Source: Paenibacillus faecis
Lineage (GTDB): Bacteria > Bacillota > Bacilli > Paenibacillales > Paenibacillaceae
Assembly (NCBI RefSeq): GCF_008084145.1
Contig: NZ_VSDO01000004.1
Span: forward strand, 386,202 to 450,201
DNA length: 64,000 bases
Direction: 5' to 3'
Shown here piece by piece: positions 8,715 through 17,483 of the stretch. Under the pieces are notes generated by a model. That model had not been told where the DNA came from. It worked only from the letters and a program-made list of their open reading frames with translations, and searched no databases. The translations under genes and the position numbers were made by a program. Position 1 is the stretch's first letter. Each line of letters starts with the position of its first letter.

Positions 8715-11700
8715 CCAAACAGGTGCATCAATATCAGCTGGAGGCCGGAGGCCTGACCTTTTCCTTTTTGAATAGCGGCGATCTGTATCAAGCTTCGTCG
8801 GAGACCACCATGATCAATCAGCTTCTGCCGCACGCCGCCGACGGCGCGCTGGGGAATCTTTACCTGCGCCTGCACCGAGAGGACGGCATTCGGGCCGTCC
8901 CGCTGCTGGGCATCCGTTCCGGCGCTTCGGTGAGCCGGACGGCGCGCCGGATGATTTGGAACGGGATTGCGGAAGGCATCGGGTACCAGGTTGTGTTTAC
9001 GCTGACCGGGCGGGGCGTCTGGTTCTGGGAGGTTACGCTGGAAGGCGGCCGGGGCAAGGCGGACGTGCTGTACGGGCAGGACATCGGCATCGCCGCACCG
9101 GGCGCGGTCCGCAGCAACGAGGCCTATTTGTCCCAATATATCGACCATGCCGTATTCGAGGACGAGGAATGGGGTTACGTGGTTTGTTCCCGGCAAAATC
9201 AGCCGCAGGGCGGGCGCTTTCCTTATATCCAGCAGGGCGTGTTGACGGGGAGCGCCGGTTTTTCCACGGACGGGTTTCAGTTTTTCGGTTTGTCCTACAA
9301 AGAAACCGACGTGCCGGAAGCCCTGACCCGTCCGAAGCTGGCGAATGAGGTGTATCAATACGAGTTCGCATACACCGCCTTGCAGACCAAGACTGTGGAA
9401 CTCGGCGGGGGAGCCCCGGTTCGTTTTGTTTTCTATGGCCTGTTCAAGGAAGATCATCCGTTTGCGATAGAGCGTCTGGAATTCCGCGAGGAGATTCGTG
9501 CGGCCTGGAGCGAGGCGGAGTCCGGGAACCCGGCTGCGGCGGAAACGGAATCGGAAGCGGAAGCGGATGCGGATGCGGAAGTTCTGCCGCGCGCCGTACG
9601 TTCCCCGGAAATCGGCAAGCCGATAACGGGGCGTTCGCTGACCGCGGAGGAACTGGATCGGTTGTTCCCGCGGCGCAAGCAGGAGGAGCGGGAGGACGGA
9701 CAACTGCTGTCGTTTTTTACGGACACCTACGAGCACGTGGTATTGAAAGAAAAAGAACTGCGCGTGGAACGCCCCCACGGCCATATTTTGATGAGCGGCG
9801 GTAACGACCGGATGAACAGCCGGGTGATCACGACGACTTCTTATATATATGGCGTGTTCAATTCGCAGGTCGTGATCGGCAACACCAACTTCAACAAGCT
9901 GATGTCCAACACCCGCAATGCGCTCAACGCCGCCAAAACATCGGGCCAGCGTTTATATATCGAGCAAGGCGGCGTCTACCGCCTGTTGACCATGCCTTCG
10001 GCTTTTGAGATGGGCTTCAACTACGTGCGGTGGTACTATCAATTGAGCGATGATCTGCTTACGATCACGAACTACACCCGGAATGACTCGCCGGAGGTGG
10101 TACTGCACTTTGCCTCCGCGAACCGTAACACCTACCGCTGCCTCGTCACGAATCAGATTACGATGCACGTGAACGAGCATGAAATCCCTTACCGGTTCGA
10201 GGTGGACGGAGAGAACGCCGTGATTTTCCGGGCCGACCCGTCCGCGCTCAGCGCCGGGGCAGACGCGTACCCTGGATTGCAGTACCGGATGGAGGTTTCC
10301 GGGGGAGCCGGCATGGGGATGAAGCTGTTCGACGACCGCAAGCTGGTCTCGCTGCCGCAGTCGGAAACGGCCCCGCTGGCCGTGCTGGAGTTGAATCCGG
10401 CCGCTTCGTGGTCCTTGACGATCCAGGCGCAGTTGGAGGATGAAGCGGCGGCGGGGGCGCCTTCGCTTTCCTCCTCCGTCCCGGCCTCCGCGGAAGAGGA
10501 GATCGCCCGCTACCGCGAATTTTTCCGCGGCGTCATGAACGGTTTCCGCCTGTATCGAAACGGCGGCGACGAGGGCGAGCTGTTCAAAGTCAATGCGCTG
10601 GCCTGGTGGTACACGCATAACATGCTCGTCCACTACTCGGTGCCGCACGGGCTGGAGCAATACGGCGGCGCGGCTTGGGGGACGCGCGATGTCTGCCAGG
10701 GGCCGGTCGAGTATTTCCTGGCGACCCGCAAATATGACCGGGTCCGTGAAATTTTGCTGACCGTCTTCGCTCACCAATACGAGGATGACGGAAACTGGCC
10801 GCAATGGTTTATGTTCGACAATTACACCCGCATCCAGCAGGAAGAGAGCCATGGCGATATTATCGTCTGGCCCCTCAAGGTCCTGGGCGATTACCTGGCG
10901 GTGACCGGGGATTACGGCATTCTGGACGAACCCATTCCGTACACACGGAAAGGTTCCTTCGACTTTACCGCCGAGACGGCGACCTTGATGGAACACGCGG
11001 AAAAAGAAATCGGCTATATCCGGCGGCACTTCCTCCACGGCACCCATTTGTCCTCCTACGGGGACGGGGACTGGGATGATACGCTGCAGCCGGCGAACGC
11101 GCAGCTGAAGCAGTACATGATCAGCAGCTGGACGGTGGCGCTGACGTACCAAACGATCGGCCGGTTTGCGCAGGTGTTGTCCGGCGTCCGTCCGGAAGCG
11201 TCGCAGGAGCTTCAGGATATGGCGGACGGCATTCGCGCCGATTTCGGCAAGTACATGCTGGGGACCGGCGTCATTCCGGGCTTCGTGTACATGGAGCGCC
11301 CGGAGGAGGCCAAGCTGATGCTGCATCCGAGCGATACCGAAACCGGCATCCAGTACCGGCTGCTGCCGATGACGCGCAGTATGATCAGCGAGCTGCTGAC
11401 GCCGGAACAGGCGGAGGCGCATTACCGGTTGATCCGGGAGCAGTTCTACTGCCCGGACGGCGTGCGTCTGATGAACCGTCCGGCCCAATATGCCGGCGGG
11501 GTCAGCACGCACTTCAAACGCGCGGAGCAGGCGTCCAACTTCGGCCGGGAGATCGGCCTGCAGTATGTGCACGCGCATATCCGCTACGTGGAGGCGATGG
11601 CCAAGCTCGGCAAACGCGATGAGGTTTGGCGCGGCCTGGCAATGATCAACCCGGTCGGCCTCCGCGAAGTGGTGCCGAACGCGGAGCTGCGTCAGGCCAA

Positions 11701-12142
11701 CGCGTATTTCAGCAGCTCGGACGGGAAGTTCAACAACCGGTACGAGGCGCAGGAGCGTTTTGACGAGCTCCGCAGCGGCGCCGTGCCGGTCAAAGGCGGC
11801 TGGAGAATTTACTCCAGCGGCCCGGGAATCTATATGAATCAGTTGATCTCCCAGGCTCTCGGCGTTCGCGAAGAGAGCGGGGACCTGATTCTGGATCCGG
11901 TGCTGCCGGAGTCTCTTGACGGCGCGGCCTTCGATTTTGAGGTGGCCGGATCGCCGGCGACGATCGTCTACCGCCTCACGGGCCGGTCCGCGATCGAGCG
12001 GGTTACGGTCAATGGCCGGGAGGCGGCGGCCGAGCCGATGAGCAACCGCTACCGGGCCGGTGGCGTGCGCATCCGCCGCGCTGAACTCGAGCGGCTAGCC
12101 GAAAGCTCGCGCGAGCGCCAGGTCATCGAGATTCATATGTAA
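8711..12142 (+). CDS. GH94 phosphorylase, probably 1,2-beta-oligoglucan phosphorylase
   Basis: A 1143-residue protein. The N-terminal half is a beta-sandwich of the GH94 type (WFWEVTLEG, DVLYGQDIGIA). The C-terminal half is an (alpha/alpha)6 barrel with WWYTHNMLVHY, GTRDVCQGPVEYFL and the acid cluster YGDGDWDDTL (D785-D790), which corresponds to the GDWND region holding the family's general acid. Cellobiose phosphorylases are about 800 residues; about 1,100 residues and the DGDWDD form fit the sophorooligosaccharide phosphorylases such as Lin1839 (EC 2.4.1.333). The reaction would be phosphorolysis of beta-1,2-glucooligosaccharides to glucose 1-phosphate. A low-complexity stretch rich in Ala/Glu lies around residues 275-295. 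The family call is firm; the linkage is inferred from size and neighbours. Confidence 0.8.
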   Translation: MTKQVHQYQLEAGGLTFSFLNSGDLYQASSETTMINQLLPHAADGALGNLYLRLHREDGIRAVPLLGIRSGASVSRTARRMIWNGIAEGIGYQVVFTLTGRGVWFWEVTLEGGRGKADVLYGQDIGIAAPGAVRSNEAYLSQYIDHAVFEDEEWGYVVCSRQNQPQGGRFPYIQQGVLTGSAGFSTDGFQFFGLSYKETDVPEALTRPKLANEVYQYEFAYTALQTKTVELGGGAPVRFVFYGLFKEDHPFAIERLEFREEIRAAWSEAESGNPAAAETESEAEADADAEVLPRAVRSPEIGKPITGRSLTAEELDRLFPRRKQEEREDGQLLSFFTDTYEHVVLKEKELRVERPHGHILMSGGNDRMNSRVITTTSYIYGVFNSQVVIGNTNFNKLMSNTRNALNAAKTSGQRLYIEQGGVYRLLTMPSAFEMGFNYVRWYYQLSDDLLTITNYTRNDSPEVVLHFASANRNTYRCLVTNQITMHVNEHEIPYRFEVDGENAVIFRADPSALSAGADAYPGLQYRMEVSGGAGMGMKLFDDRKLVSLPQSETAPLAVLELNPAASWSLTIQAQLEDEAAAGAPSLSSSVPASAEEEIARYREFFRGVMNGFRLYRNGGDEGELFKVNALAWWYTHNMLVHYSVPHGLEQYGGAAWGTRDVCQGPVEYFLATRKYDRVREILLTVFAHQYEDDGNWPQWFMFDNYTRIQQEESHGDIIVWPLKVLGDYLAVTGDYGILDEPIPYTRKGSFDFTAETATLMEHAEKEIGYIRRHFLHGTHLSSYGDGDWDDTLQPANAQLKQYMISSWTVALTYQTIGRFAQVLSGVRPEASQELQDMADGIRADFGKYMLGTGVIPGFVYMERPEEAKLMLHPSDTETGIQYRLLPMTRSMISELLTPEQAEAHYRLIREQFYCPDGVRLMNRPAQYAGGVSTHFKRAEQASNFGREIGLQYVHAHIRYVEAMAKLGKRDEVWRGLAMINPVGLREVVPNAELRQANAYFSSSDGKFNNRYEAQERFDELRSGAVPVKGGWRIYSSGPGIYMNQLISQALGVREESGDLILDPVLPESLDGAAFDFEVAGSPATIVYRLTGRSAIERVTVNGREAAAEPMSNRYRAGGVRIRRAELERLAESSRERQVIEIHM

Positions 12143-12160
12143 CAATGTAAGGAAATCGAG

Positions 12161-12205
12161 AAGCCGCCCCGCCGTTCATCCGATGAACGAGGGGCGGTTT
12201 CTTTT
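12161..12205 (+). terminator. Terminator of the glycan-utilisation operon
   Basis: AAGCCGCCCC (12161-12170) pairs with GGGGCGGTTT (12191-12200), with an inner arm pair GTTCA/TGAAC, followed by CTTTTT. It lies directly after the GH94 stop and closes the operon. Confidence 0.85.
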
Positions 12206-12308
12206 TAAATTATGCGGCCTCCGTCCGCCGGATGCTGACGATGAATCATCTTCGTCGTCGGATCGATCGTCCTCGTCGGATCGTCCTCGTCAAACCGCCG
12301 CCGAAATT

Positions 12309-12493
12309 CTAACGGAAATAATAGCCGTTATTTGCCCCAAATCGGCGGTTTTCAAAAGCTAACGGAAATAATAGCCGCTATTTGCTGAAAATCTGTCCTT
12401 TTTGGCGGTGAGGCAAGCAAATAGGCGCTATTATTTCCGTTAGAATGCGGGAAAAGCGCTTTTTGCCGAAATAGCCGCTACTGCGTCCGTTAG
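12309..12493. repeat. Four-site palindromic array, family A, copy 1
   Basis: Two direct sites begin at 12309 and 12359 (CTAACGGAAATAATAGCC, then GTTATTT or GCTATTT). Two inverted sites end at 12443 and 12493 (TTATTTCCGTTAG and its variant TGCGTCCGTTAG). The inner part AATAGC-C-GCTATT is itself palindromic. Site-to-site steps are 50, 60 and 50 bp. A second copy with the same order and spacing is at 40680-40862. Confidence 0.8.
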
Positions 12494-12680
12494 ATTTACG
12501 TCTGACGTAGGCGGTTGCTGCGTCCGTTAGAATTACGGCTGACGTAGGCGGTTGCTGCGTCCGTTAGATTTAGGGCAGACGTAAGCCGCAGCTGCGGCCG
12601 TTAGATTTCAAACTGGCGTACAGCCGCTGCTGCCTCGGTTAGACTTTTAGATGACATATTCCCGCTGCTGCATCCGTTAC
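12484..12680. repeat. Decaying tandem array of 37-38 bp units
   Basis: CGTCCGTTAG or a variant ends at 12493, 12530, 12567, 12604, 12642 and 12680, a period of 37, 37, 37, 38 and 38 bp. The units are best conserved on the left and drift to the right. The first unit is the last site of the family A array, so the tandem looks like a local expansion of that site. Confidence 0.75.
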
Positions 12681-12720
12681 AATTTCGGCTGGCGCTTGGC
12701 TGCCGCTGTTCCTTTCCCGC

Positions 12721-12831
12721 AAGGGGGTATACAATAGATTCAACGCATTAGAATCCTATGGTTCATTTATCGATGATCTTATAGATTACCTTTCAGATAA
12801 TCTTAGCAATGAAGTCATAGGTCTAAGCTAA
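12721..12831 (+). pseudogene. Possible 3' remnant of an AT-rich gene
   Basis: One open frame from 12721 to a TAA at 12829-12831 reads with acidic, coding-like composition (FNALESYGSFIDDLIDYLSD at its centre), with no start codon or ribosome site. The piece is AT-richer than its surroundings. I do not recognise the family. It may be chance, or the end of a gene destroyed by repeat and IS activity. Confidence 0.25.
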
Positions 12832-13106
12832 TGAGCTTGGGAAATTATCGGGATTTTCTCCCGTTAATTGGATGTCAACGCCACCGCAGAGGGCAATTAA
12901 CTGGAAAACCTCCCGTAAATTCAACTGAAATCGAGTAATTGGCGGCTGGGGGCACGTAACAGATGGAGTTTTTCCAGCTAAATCCGATTCAGGGGGCTAT
13001 AGCGGTCAATTTATACGAAAATGAATTTGTTGCTTCACAGCGCGAAATTAAAATTGACTTTAAAGCATCCCTTAAATGATTTTTGCCTTTTTTTAAAAAC
13101 TAATAT

Positions 13107-14332
13107 TTAAGCAGTCTCGGTTAGTTCGACGTGGTAACCTAGCTTTTGTAGCTTCTTCACAAGGGACTCTGCTACTTTTTTGTCGGAAACTAAATACTCG
13201 CGCCCTAATTCTTCATAAGGCACTTTATCACGAAGCATTACATAAATGATTCGTATCATCAAATGGGCGATCGCCATGTTAGCCTTCTGTGTGCCTGCCC
13301 TCTTTGCAATTCGGGAGTACACTGCTGTAAACCGGCTATCCTTCTTTTTTATCGCTGCCCATGCCGCTTGGCATAACACGGACTTTATATGCTTGTTTCC
13401 GCGGTTGTTCTTTTTTCTTTTTTTTTACCGGCACTCTCATGGTTGGCTGGACAAACGCCTGCCCAAGAGGCTAAGTGAGCTTCACTTGGGAAATGCGCCA
13501 TATCGGTACCTATTTCCGCTACGATGCTCGCCGCAGCATCGAAGTCAATTCCCGGAATCGTATCGAGCAACTGTATTTCCCTCATGTGAGGCTCTACTGC
13601 CGATTCAATCTCAGCCTCGAGTTCCTGAATCTGCTTTTCTAAATAATGTATATGTTCCAAGTGCCGCTTGATCATGTTTCGGTGATGCAAGCGCAGGCGA
13701 CCATTCAGTGCTTCAACCAGCAACGGGACCTTCATCTTCAGCCGGGTGTGTACCATTTTGCGTACCTCATGTACGTCAAGGACTTCCCCGTTGACGATGG
13801 ATCCCAGTAAGGCACGTCCAGAAACACCGAACAGGTCCGAGATGAACGTGGTTAGTTTGATATTTGCATCCTGAAGAATTTTGTGGATTCGGTTTTTTTC
13901 CTGAGTAAGGTTTTGAATGAGTTTTCGACGGTAGCGAGTAAGATCCCGCAAATCTCGTATGGATTCATCCGGGACGAAGCTACCATCGATGAGCCCACAA
14001 CGGTGTAATCCCGCAATCCATTCCGCATCGTTTACATCCGTCTTCTTGCCAGGAACGTTTTTGATATGTTGCGAATTTGCCAAGGTTAAAGTACAGGTGC
14101 CCTCAAGTATGTTCCACACCGGCTTCCAATAAACTCCTGTGCTTTCCATGGCAACCTCTGTGCATTCGTGCTTTACGAGCCAGTCTTGTAACCGCAAGAG
14201 CTCTCGTGTAGTGGTACCGAATGTTTCAATAACAGACTTGGGCTTCTTATGAAGCGGCCCGCTCAGCAGGCAAGCTACTACAGTTTCCTGGTGGACATCC
14301 AGTCCAGCACAACATTCGCGTATGGCGTCCAT
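13107..14332 (-). pseudogene. IS110-family DEDD transposase, reading frame shifted at an A-run
   Basis: The start is ATG 14332 behind GGAGGG; an upstream in-frame ATG at 14404 has no ribosome site. The first frame (to 13385) has the RuvC-like DEDD domain: CAGLDVHQE, MESTGVYW and DVNDAEW. It is followed by the C-terminal transposase domain beginning LDTIPGIDFDAA. At ESAGKKK the frame passes through A9-G-A6-G (13426-13410 on the minus strand) and soon stops. The rest of the domain (RGNKHIKSVLCQAAWAAIKK) continues in the -1 frame to 13107. A single -1 slip restores a protein of about 409 residues. The element may be inactive, or may rely on slippage at the nine-A run. Most IS110 transposases are one frame. 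Confidence 0.85.
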
Positions 14333-14344
14333 ATTATCCCTCCA

Positions 14345-14465
14345 GTTGCAGTATGGGTGTGAATCATGCAACCTTTTGAGGAGAAAATTTATACACGTGC
14401 TCAAGGCAACACTCGGCGATCCTCATGGCTGCAGTTGGTCCGATTAACGGACGGGGTAGATCCCC
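14345..14465 (-). ncRNA. Structured region upstream of the IS110 transposase, candidate bridge RNA
   Basis: On the minus strand this leader holds three hairpins: GGGG/CCCC (14465-14453), GTCCG/CGGAC over a 5-nt loop (14452-14438), directly adjacent, and GTTGCA/TGCAAC (14372-14345). IS110-group elements are known to make a non-coding bridge RNA from the end upstream of the transposase that selects target and donor DNA. Position and folding fit; the binding loops cannot be assigned without the exact element ends. Confidence 0.35.
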
Positions 14466-14633
14466 AATATTTGGCCGACCTATGACTCACACTTTAAATG
14501 TAACAGAAAAGTAGGTGAATGACCGTACCATTTTCATTACTGGCGGTGGCCGCTAGGCCATGTTTGATTAACGGGAGGTTTTCCCGCAAATACGCGGTAA
14601 CCATTAGCGGTAACATGAAAGGAGCGGACCAGG

Positions 14634-15728
14634 ATGAGCGAGCGGCCGACATTGGCGGAGGTTTTCAGCCGGGCGGAGTACCGGTTATCGGGGCACGGGC
14701 CGAGAAATGCGGACGTGCTTAAAGCGGTATTGGAGCAGGTTGACGGGAATATGGAGAGCGACATGTACGGCAAGGGCAAGGTGATTGAAGATTTTCAGGA
14801 GGAGATGGCGGCCTACCTCGGCAAGGAGGCGGCGGTGTTTTTTCCGAGCGGCACGATGGCGCAGCAGATAGCCTTGCGAATCCATTGTGATGAGAAAAAG
14901 CTCGCGCAGGTTGCCTATCACCCCCTCTGTCATCTGGAGATCCACGAGGAAGACGGGCTGAAGGAGCTGCATGGCATCCGGCCGATTTTGCTGGCCGACC
15001 GGCACCGCCTGATTACGCTGGAGGATGTGACCGGGCTCGGGGAGGAGATCGCCTGCCTGCTGCTGGAGCTTCCCCAGCGTGAAATCGGCGGGCAGCTGCC
15101 GGAGTTCCGGGAGCTTGAAGCGATTGCGGCGTACTGCCGGGAGAAGGGCATCAAGCTGCATCTGGACGGGGCGCGGCTGTTTGAAATTCTTCCGTACTAC
15201 GGAAAGACGGCGGCGGAGGTCTGCGCGCTGTTCGACAGCGTGTATGTTTCTTTTTACAAGTCGATCGGGGGGATTGCCGGGGCGATTTTGGCGGGGGACG
15301 CGGGGTTTGCGGAGCAGTCGAAGGTTTGGAAAAGAAGGCATGGCGGCGATCTGATCAGCCTGTATCCGTATATTTTGACGAGTGCGCATTACTTCAAGGA
15401 ACGCATCGGCCGAATGGACCGTTATTACCGGGAGGCCTTGGCGCTGTCCGAACAATTTCAGGCTTGCCGTGGAGTAACGACCCGGCCGGCGGTTCCCGTG
15501 TCCAACCTGTTTCATGTTCACTTCGACGCGCCGAAGGACAAGGTGGAGACGCTGCTGATTGCGCTCTGCGAAGAGACCGGCATCGGGGTGACCGGGAGTT
15601 TGCGGGACTTTGACGGAGAGACGAGCTATTTTGAACTTAGTGTGGGGGATGGTTATGCCTTGGTGCCGGAAGAACGGCGCAACGACATGTTCCGGTCCTT
15701 GGACGGCAAGTTGAGCGGTATTTTGTAA
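14634..15728 (+). CDS. Threonine aldolase / beta-eliminating lyase family, PLP-dependent
   Basis: A 364-residue protein starting at ATG 14634 behind AAAGGAG. The PLP-binding lysine is K209 in VSFYKSIGG. The cofactor-binding aspartate and arginine are in HLDGARLFE (D178, R181), and FFPSGTMAQQIAL (70-82) fits the phosphate-binding loop. This is the architecture of low-specificity L-threonine aldolases (about 340-360 residues), which cleave threonine or allo-threonine to glycine and acetaldehyde. The gene stands alone between the IS110-invaded repeat region and a SUFU-domain gene. Other beta-eliminating lyases share the fold, so the exact substrate is open. Confidence 0.85.
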   Translation: MSERPTLAEVFSRAEYRLSGHGPRNADVLKAVLEQVDGNMESDMYGKGKVIEDFQEEMAAYLGKEAAVFFPSGTMAQQIALRIHCDEKKLAQVAYHPLCHLEIHEEDGLKELHGIRPILLADRHRLITLEDVTGLGEEIACLLLELPQREIGGQLPEFRELEAIAAYCREKGIKLHLDGARLFEILPYYGKTAAEVCALFDSVYVSFYKSIGGIAGAILAGDAGFAEQSKVWKRRHGGDLISLYPYILTSAHYFKERIGRMDRYYREALALSEQFQACRGVTTRPAVPVSNLFHVHFDAPKDKVETLLIALCEETGIGVTGSLRDFDGETSYFELSVGDGYALVPEERRNDMFRSLDGKLSGIL

Positions 15729-15741
15729 TATGCGTTTTAAG

Positions 15742-15768
15742 ACCCATGGCTCACAGGCTGTGGGTTTT
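15742..15768 (+). terminator. Weak terminator after the aldolase-family gene
   Basis: ACCCA and TGGGT pair around an inner, partly paired segment, followed by TTTTG. The stem is short. Confidence 0.4.
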
Positions 15769-15872
15769 GATATACTTCCTGGAGAGTTCCGCAATTTTCC
15801 ATAGCAGGATACAAGAAATACATACTCGAATGGAACGGCAATGATTAAATTTCGGATGAGGAGAGCAGAACA

Positions 15873-16622
15873 ATGAATTTTTTTAAAAAGCTGTTCGGCG
15901 GCCGGGAAACCGGGAAGTCGGAGGACGGCACGACCATCTACCGTTATGATGAACCCCAGGAGCAGGAATGGGCGCCGCCGTCGGAAATTTTGTACATGGA
16001 GGAAATCGGCGAGCATTTTAACAAGGTGTTTCCGAACCGGGAAACGGCGGTATTCCATGAAATCGTATCGGATCTTGTACATATTGACGTAAACGTTATG
16101 GAAGCGACGCCGGACGAGCCCTACCGCGTGCTGTTCACGAACGGAATGAGCGATCTGCCGATGACGCTTCCGCCGGAGATTCGGGAGGAGTACAAGCATT
16201 TGGAACGGGCGGAGCTGATGATGTTTCTGCCGCCGGACTGGCCTTTGGAGCAGAAAGATTTCGAAGCGGAGGAGAATTACTGGCCGATCCGGCTGCTTAA
16301 AGTCCTTGCGCGGTTTCCGCATCAATATCACACCTGGTTAGGCTACGGGCACACCATTCCGAATTCGGAGGATTACGATCCGTATGCGCCGAATACGGAA
16401 TTGTCGGGTGTGGTCCTGCTTGCGCTCCCGGAAGAGGTCAGTACGATTCATACGAAAGACGGAAATCAGATCCAGGTGTATTTTCCGGTACCTATCTATC
16501 GGGAGGAGATGGAGGCGAAGCTTCAGCTCGGCTGCGATGCGCTGATTGAAAAACTGGCCGAGCTGCCCGGTGACTTTTTAATTCTGGATCCGCAACGGAA
16601 GAACGCGTACAAAGACATTTAA
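15873..16622 (+). CDS. SUFU (suppressor of fused)-domain protein
   Basis: A 249-residue soluble protein, no signal peptide, starting at ATG 15873 behind GATGAGGAGAG. The core from about residue 40 (EIGEHFNKVFP) through VLFTNGMSDLPM, ERAELMMFLPPDWP and the C-terminal VYFPVPIYREEMEAKLQ is the bacterial SUFU domain. In bacteria this domain is known as an immunity protein in polymorphic toxin systems and also as a stand-alone protein of unknown role. No toxin gene is nearby, so it is either an orphan immunity protein or a housekeeping-type member. A strong terminator follows. Confidence 0.8.
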   Translation: MNFFKKLFGGRETGKSEDGTTIYRYDEPQEQEWAPPSEILYMEEIGEHFNKVFPNRETAVFHEIVSDLVHIDVNVMEATPDEPYRVLFTNGMSDLPMTLPPEIREEYKHLERAELMMFLPPDWPLEQKDFEAEENYWPIRLLKVLARFPHQYHTWLGYGHTIPNSEDYDPYAPNTELSGVVLLALPEEVSTIHTKDGNQIQVYFPVPIYREEMEAKLQLGCDALIEKLAELPGDFLILDPQRKNAYKDI

Positions 16623-16632
16623 ACATCGCATG

Positions 16633-16665
16633 AAAGGGATGGCCCAGGGGGGCATCTCTTTTTTT
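16633..16665 (+). terminator. Terminator after the SUFU gene
   Basis: AAAGGGATG and the following CCC pair with GGG and CATCTCTTT, then a run of seven T. Confidence 0.8.
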
Positions 16666-16802
16666 GTATAGCCCGGGATCGATCATACGCTAGCAACAAC
16701 AGCCCGGATTCTACAAAAAAGATCGTACGCCGCGGCTATTCCCGGTGCGATCCCCGCTGTTATAATATGTCAGAATAAACAGGAATGGAGCGTGGCGCCG
16801 TT

Positions 16803-17483
16803 ATGGTAAAAATTTTGATCGCCGATGACGATCCCCATATTCGCGAATTGATGGGCCTCTATCTGCGGAACGAAGGCTTCGAGGTCGCGGAGGCGGACAA
16901 CGGCGAGGACGCGCTTGCGCTCGTCGGGGGGGCGGGCGTCCAGTTGGTTATTCTCGATATTATGATGCCGCTCATGGATGGCTGGGAGCTGTGTCGGGAA
17001 ATTCGCAAGCGGAATGCCGATCTCCCTCTGCTCATGGTGACGGCCAAGGGGGAAGCGGCTGACAGGGTGAGAGGCTTCCAGTTGGGCAGCGACGACTACC
17101 TGACCAAGCCGTTCCACCCCATGGAGCTGGTGATGCGGGTCAAGGCGCTGCTGAAGCGGTATCGGATCGCCGCCTCCCGGCTCATTCAACTGGGCGGGAT
17201 CGTGCTGGACGGCCGCAGCAACAAGGTGATACGAGACGGCCAGGAACTGGCTTTGCCCCTTAAGGAATTCGAGCTGCTGTTCAAGCTCGCCAGCCATCCC
17301 GGTCAGATCTTTACTCGCGAGAGCCTCATCGTCCAGATCTGGGGGATCGATTACGAAGGAGACGACCGGACGGTCGACGTCCATATCAAGCGGCTGCGGC
17401 AGCGTTTCGCCGGGGATACCGCGCATTTCCATATCGAGACGGCCCGCAGCCTCGGCTACCGGCTTGTGGTGAACGCGGGATGA
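16803..17483 (+). CDS. OmpR/PhoB-family response regulator
   Basis: A 226-residue protein: receiver domain (acidic pocket ADDD at 7-10, phospho-acceptor D52 in VILDIMMP, K of TKPF) and a winged-helix DNA-binding domain (about 130-225) ending HIETARSLGYRL. I take ATG 16803 because the protein then begins MVKILIADDD as its relatives do; ATG 16785 is in frame but has no clear ribosome site. It overlaps the kinase gene by 4 bp. The inducing signal is unknown. A membrane S41 protease is encoded after the kinase and may be the target. Confidence 0.92.
   Translation: MVKILIADDDPHIRELMGLYLRNEGFEVAEADNGEDALALVGGAGVQLVILDIMMPLMDGWELCREIRKRNADLPLLMVTAKGEAADRVRGFQLGSDDYLTKPFHPMELVMRVKALLKRYRIAASRLIQLGGIVLDGRSNKVIRDGQELALPLKEFELLFKLASHPGQIFTRESLIVQIWGIDYEGDDRTVDVHIKRLRQRFAGDTAHFHIETARSLGYRLVVNAG

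Larger units (their letters stand above)
12985..14566 (-). mobile_element. IS110-family insertion sequence (outer limits)
   Basis: The limits are the last base of the third and the first base of the fourth family D site; the true ends lie a few to about 20 bp inside. The expected element length from array spacing is about 1.56 kb. No terminal inverted repeats are apparent, as is usual for IS110. GTAACAGA occurs at 12956-12963 and 14500-14507, but the left copy belongs to the repeat site, so I do not take it as a boundary. The element holds one frameshifted transposase and about 200 bp of structured non-coding DNA before it. Confidence 0.7.
12842..14592. repeat. Four-site array, family D, copy 1, interrupted by the IS110 element
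   Basis: Sites of the form TTAACGGGA-spacer-TCCCGTTAA occur with core starts at 12845, 12897 and 12956 (steps 52 and 59). The fourth site, TTAACGGGAGGTTTTCCCG, is at 14568 on the other side of the IS110 element. With the usual fourth step of about 52 bp, roughly 1.56 kb has been inserted between sites three and four. Confidence 0.65.

Noticed and set aside
9953..11578. 541-codon open frame on the minus strand opposite the GH94 gene (also 6456-8303 minus and 53331-55166 plus)
   Set aside because: These are mirror frames produced by the GC-rich third positions of real genes; they lack ribosome sites, and their products show no recognisable domain.
12309..12680. Regularly spaced repeats that might be a CRISPR array
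   Set aside because: Sites change orientation, only four occur per array, the 37-bp tandem has no unique spacers, and no cas genes are present.
12956..14507. GTAACAGA at both sides of the IS110 element as a target duplication
   Set aside because: The left copy is part of a family D repeat site, IS110 elements normally make no such duplication, and eight matching bases can occur by chance.
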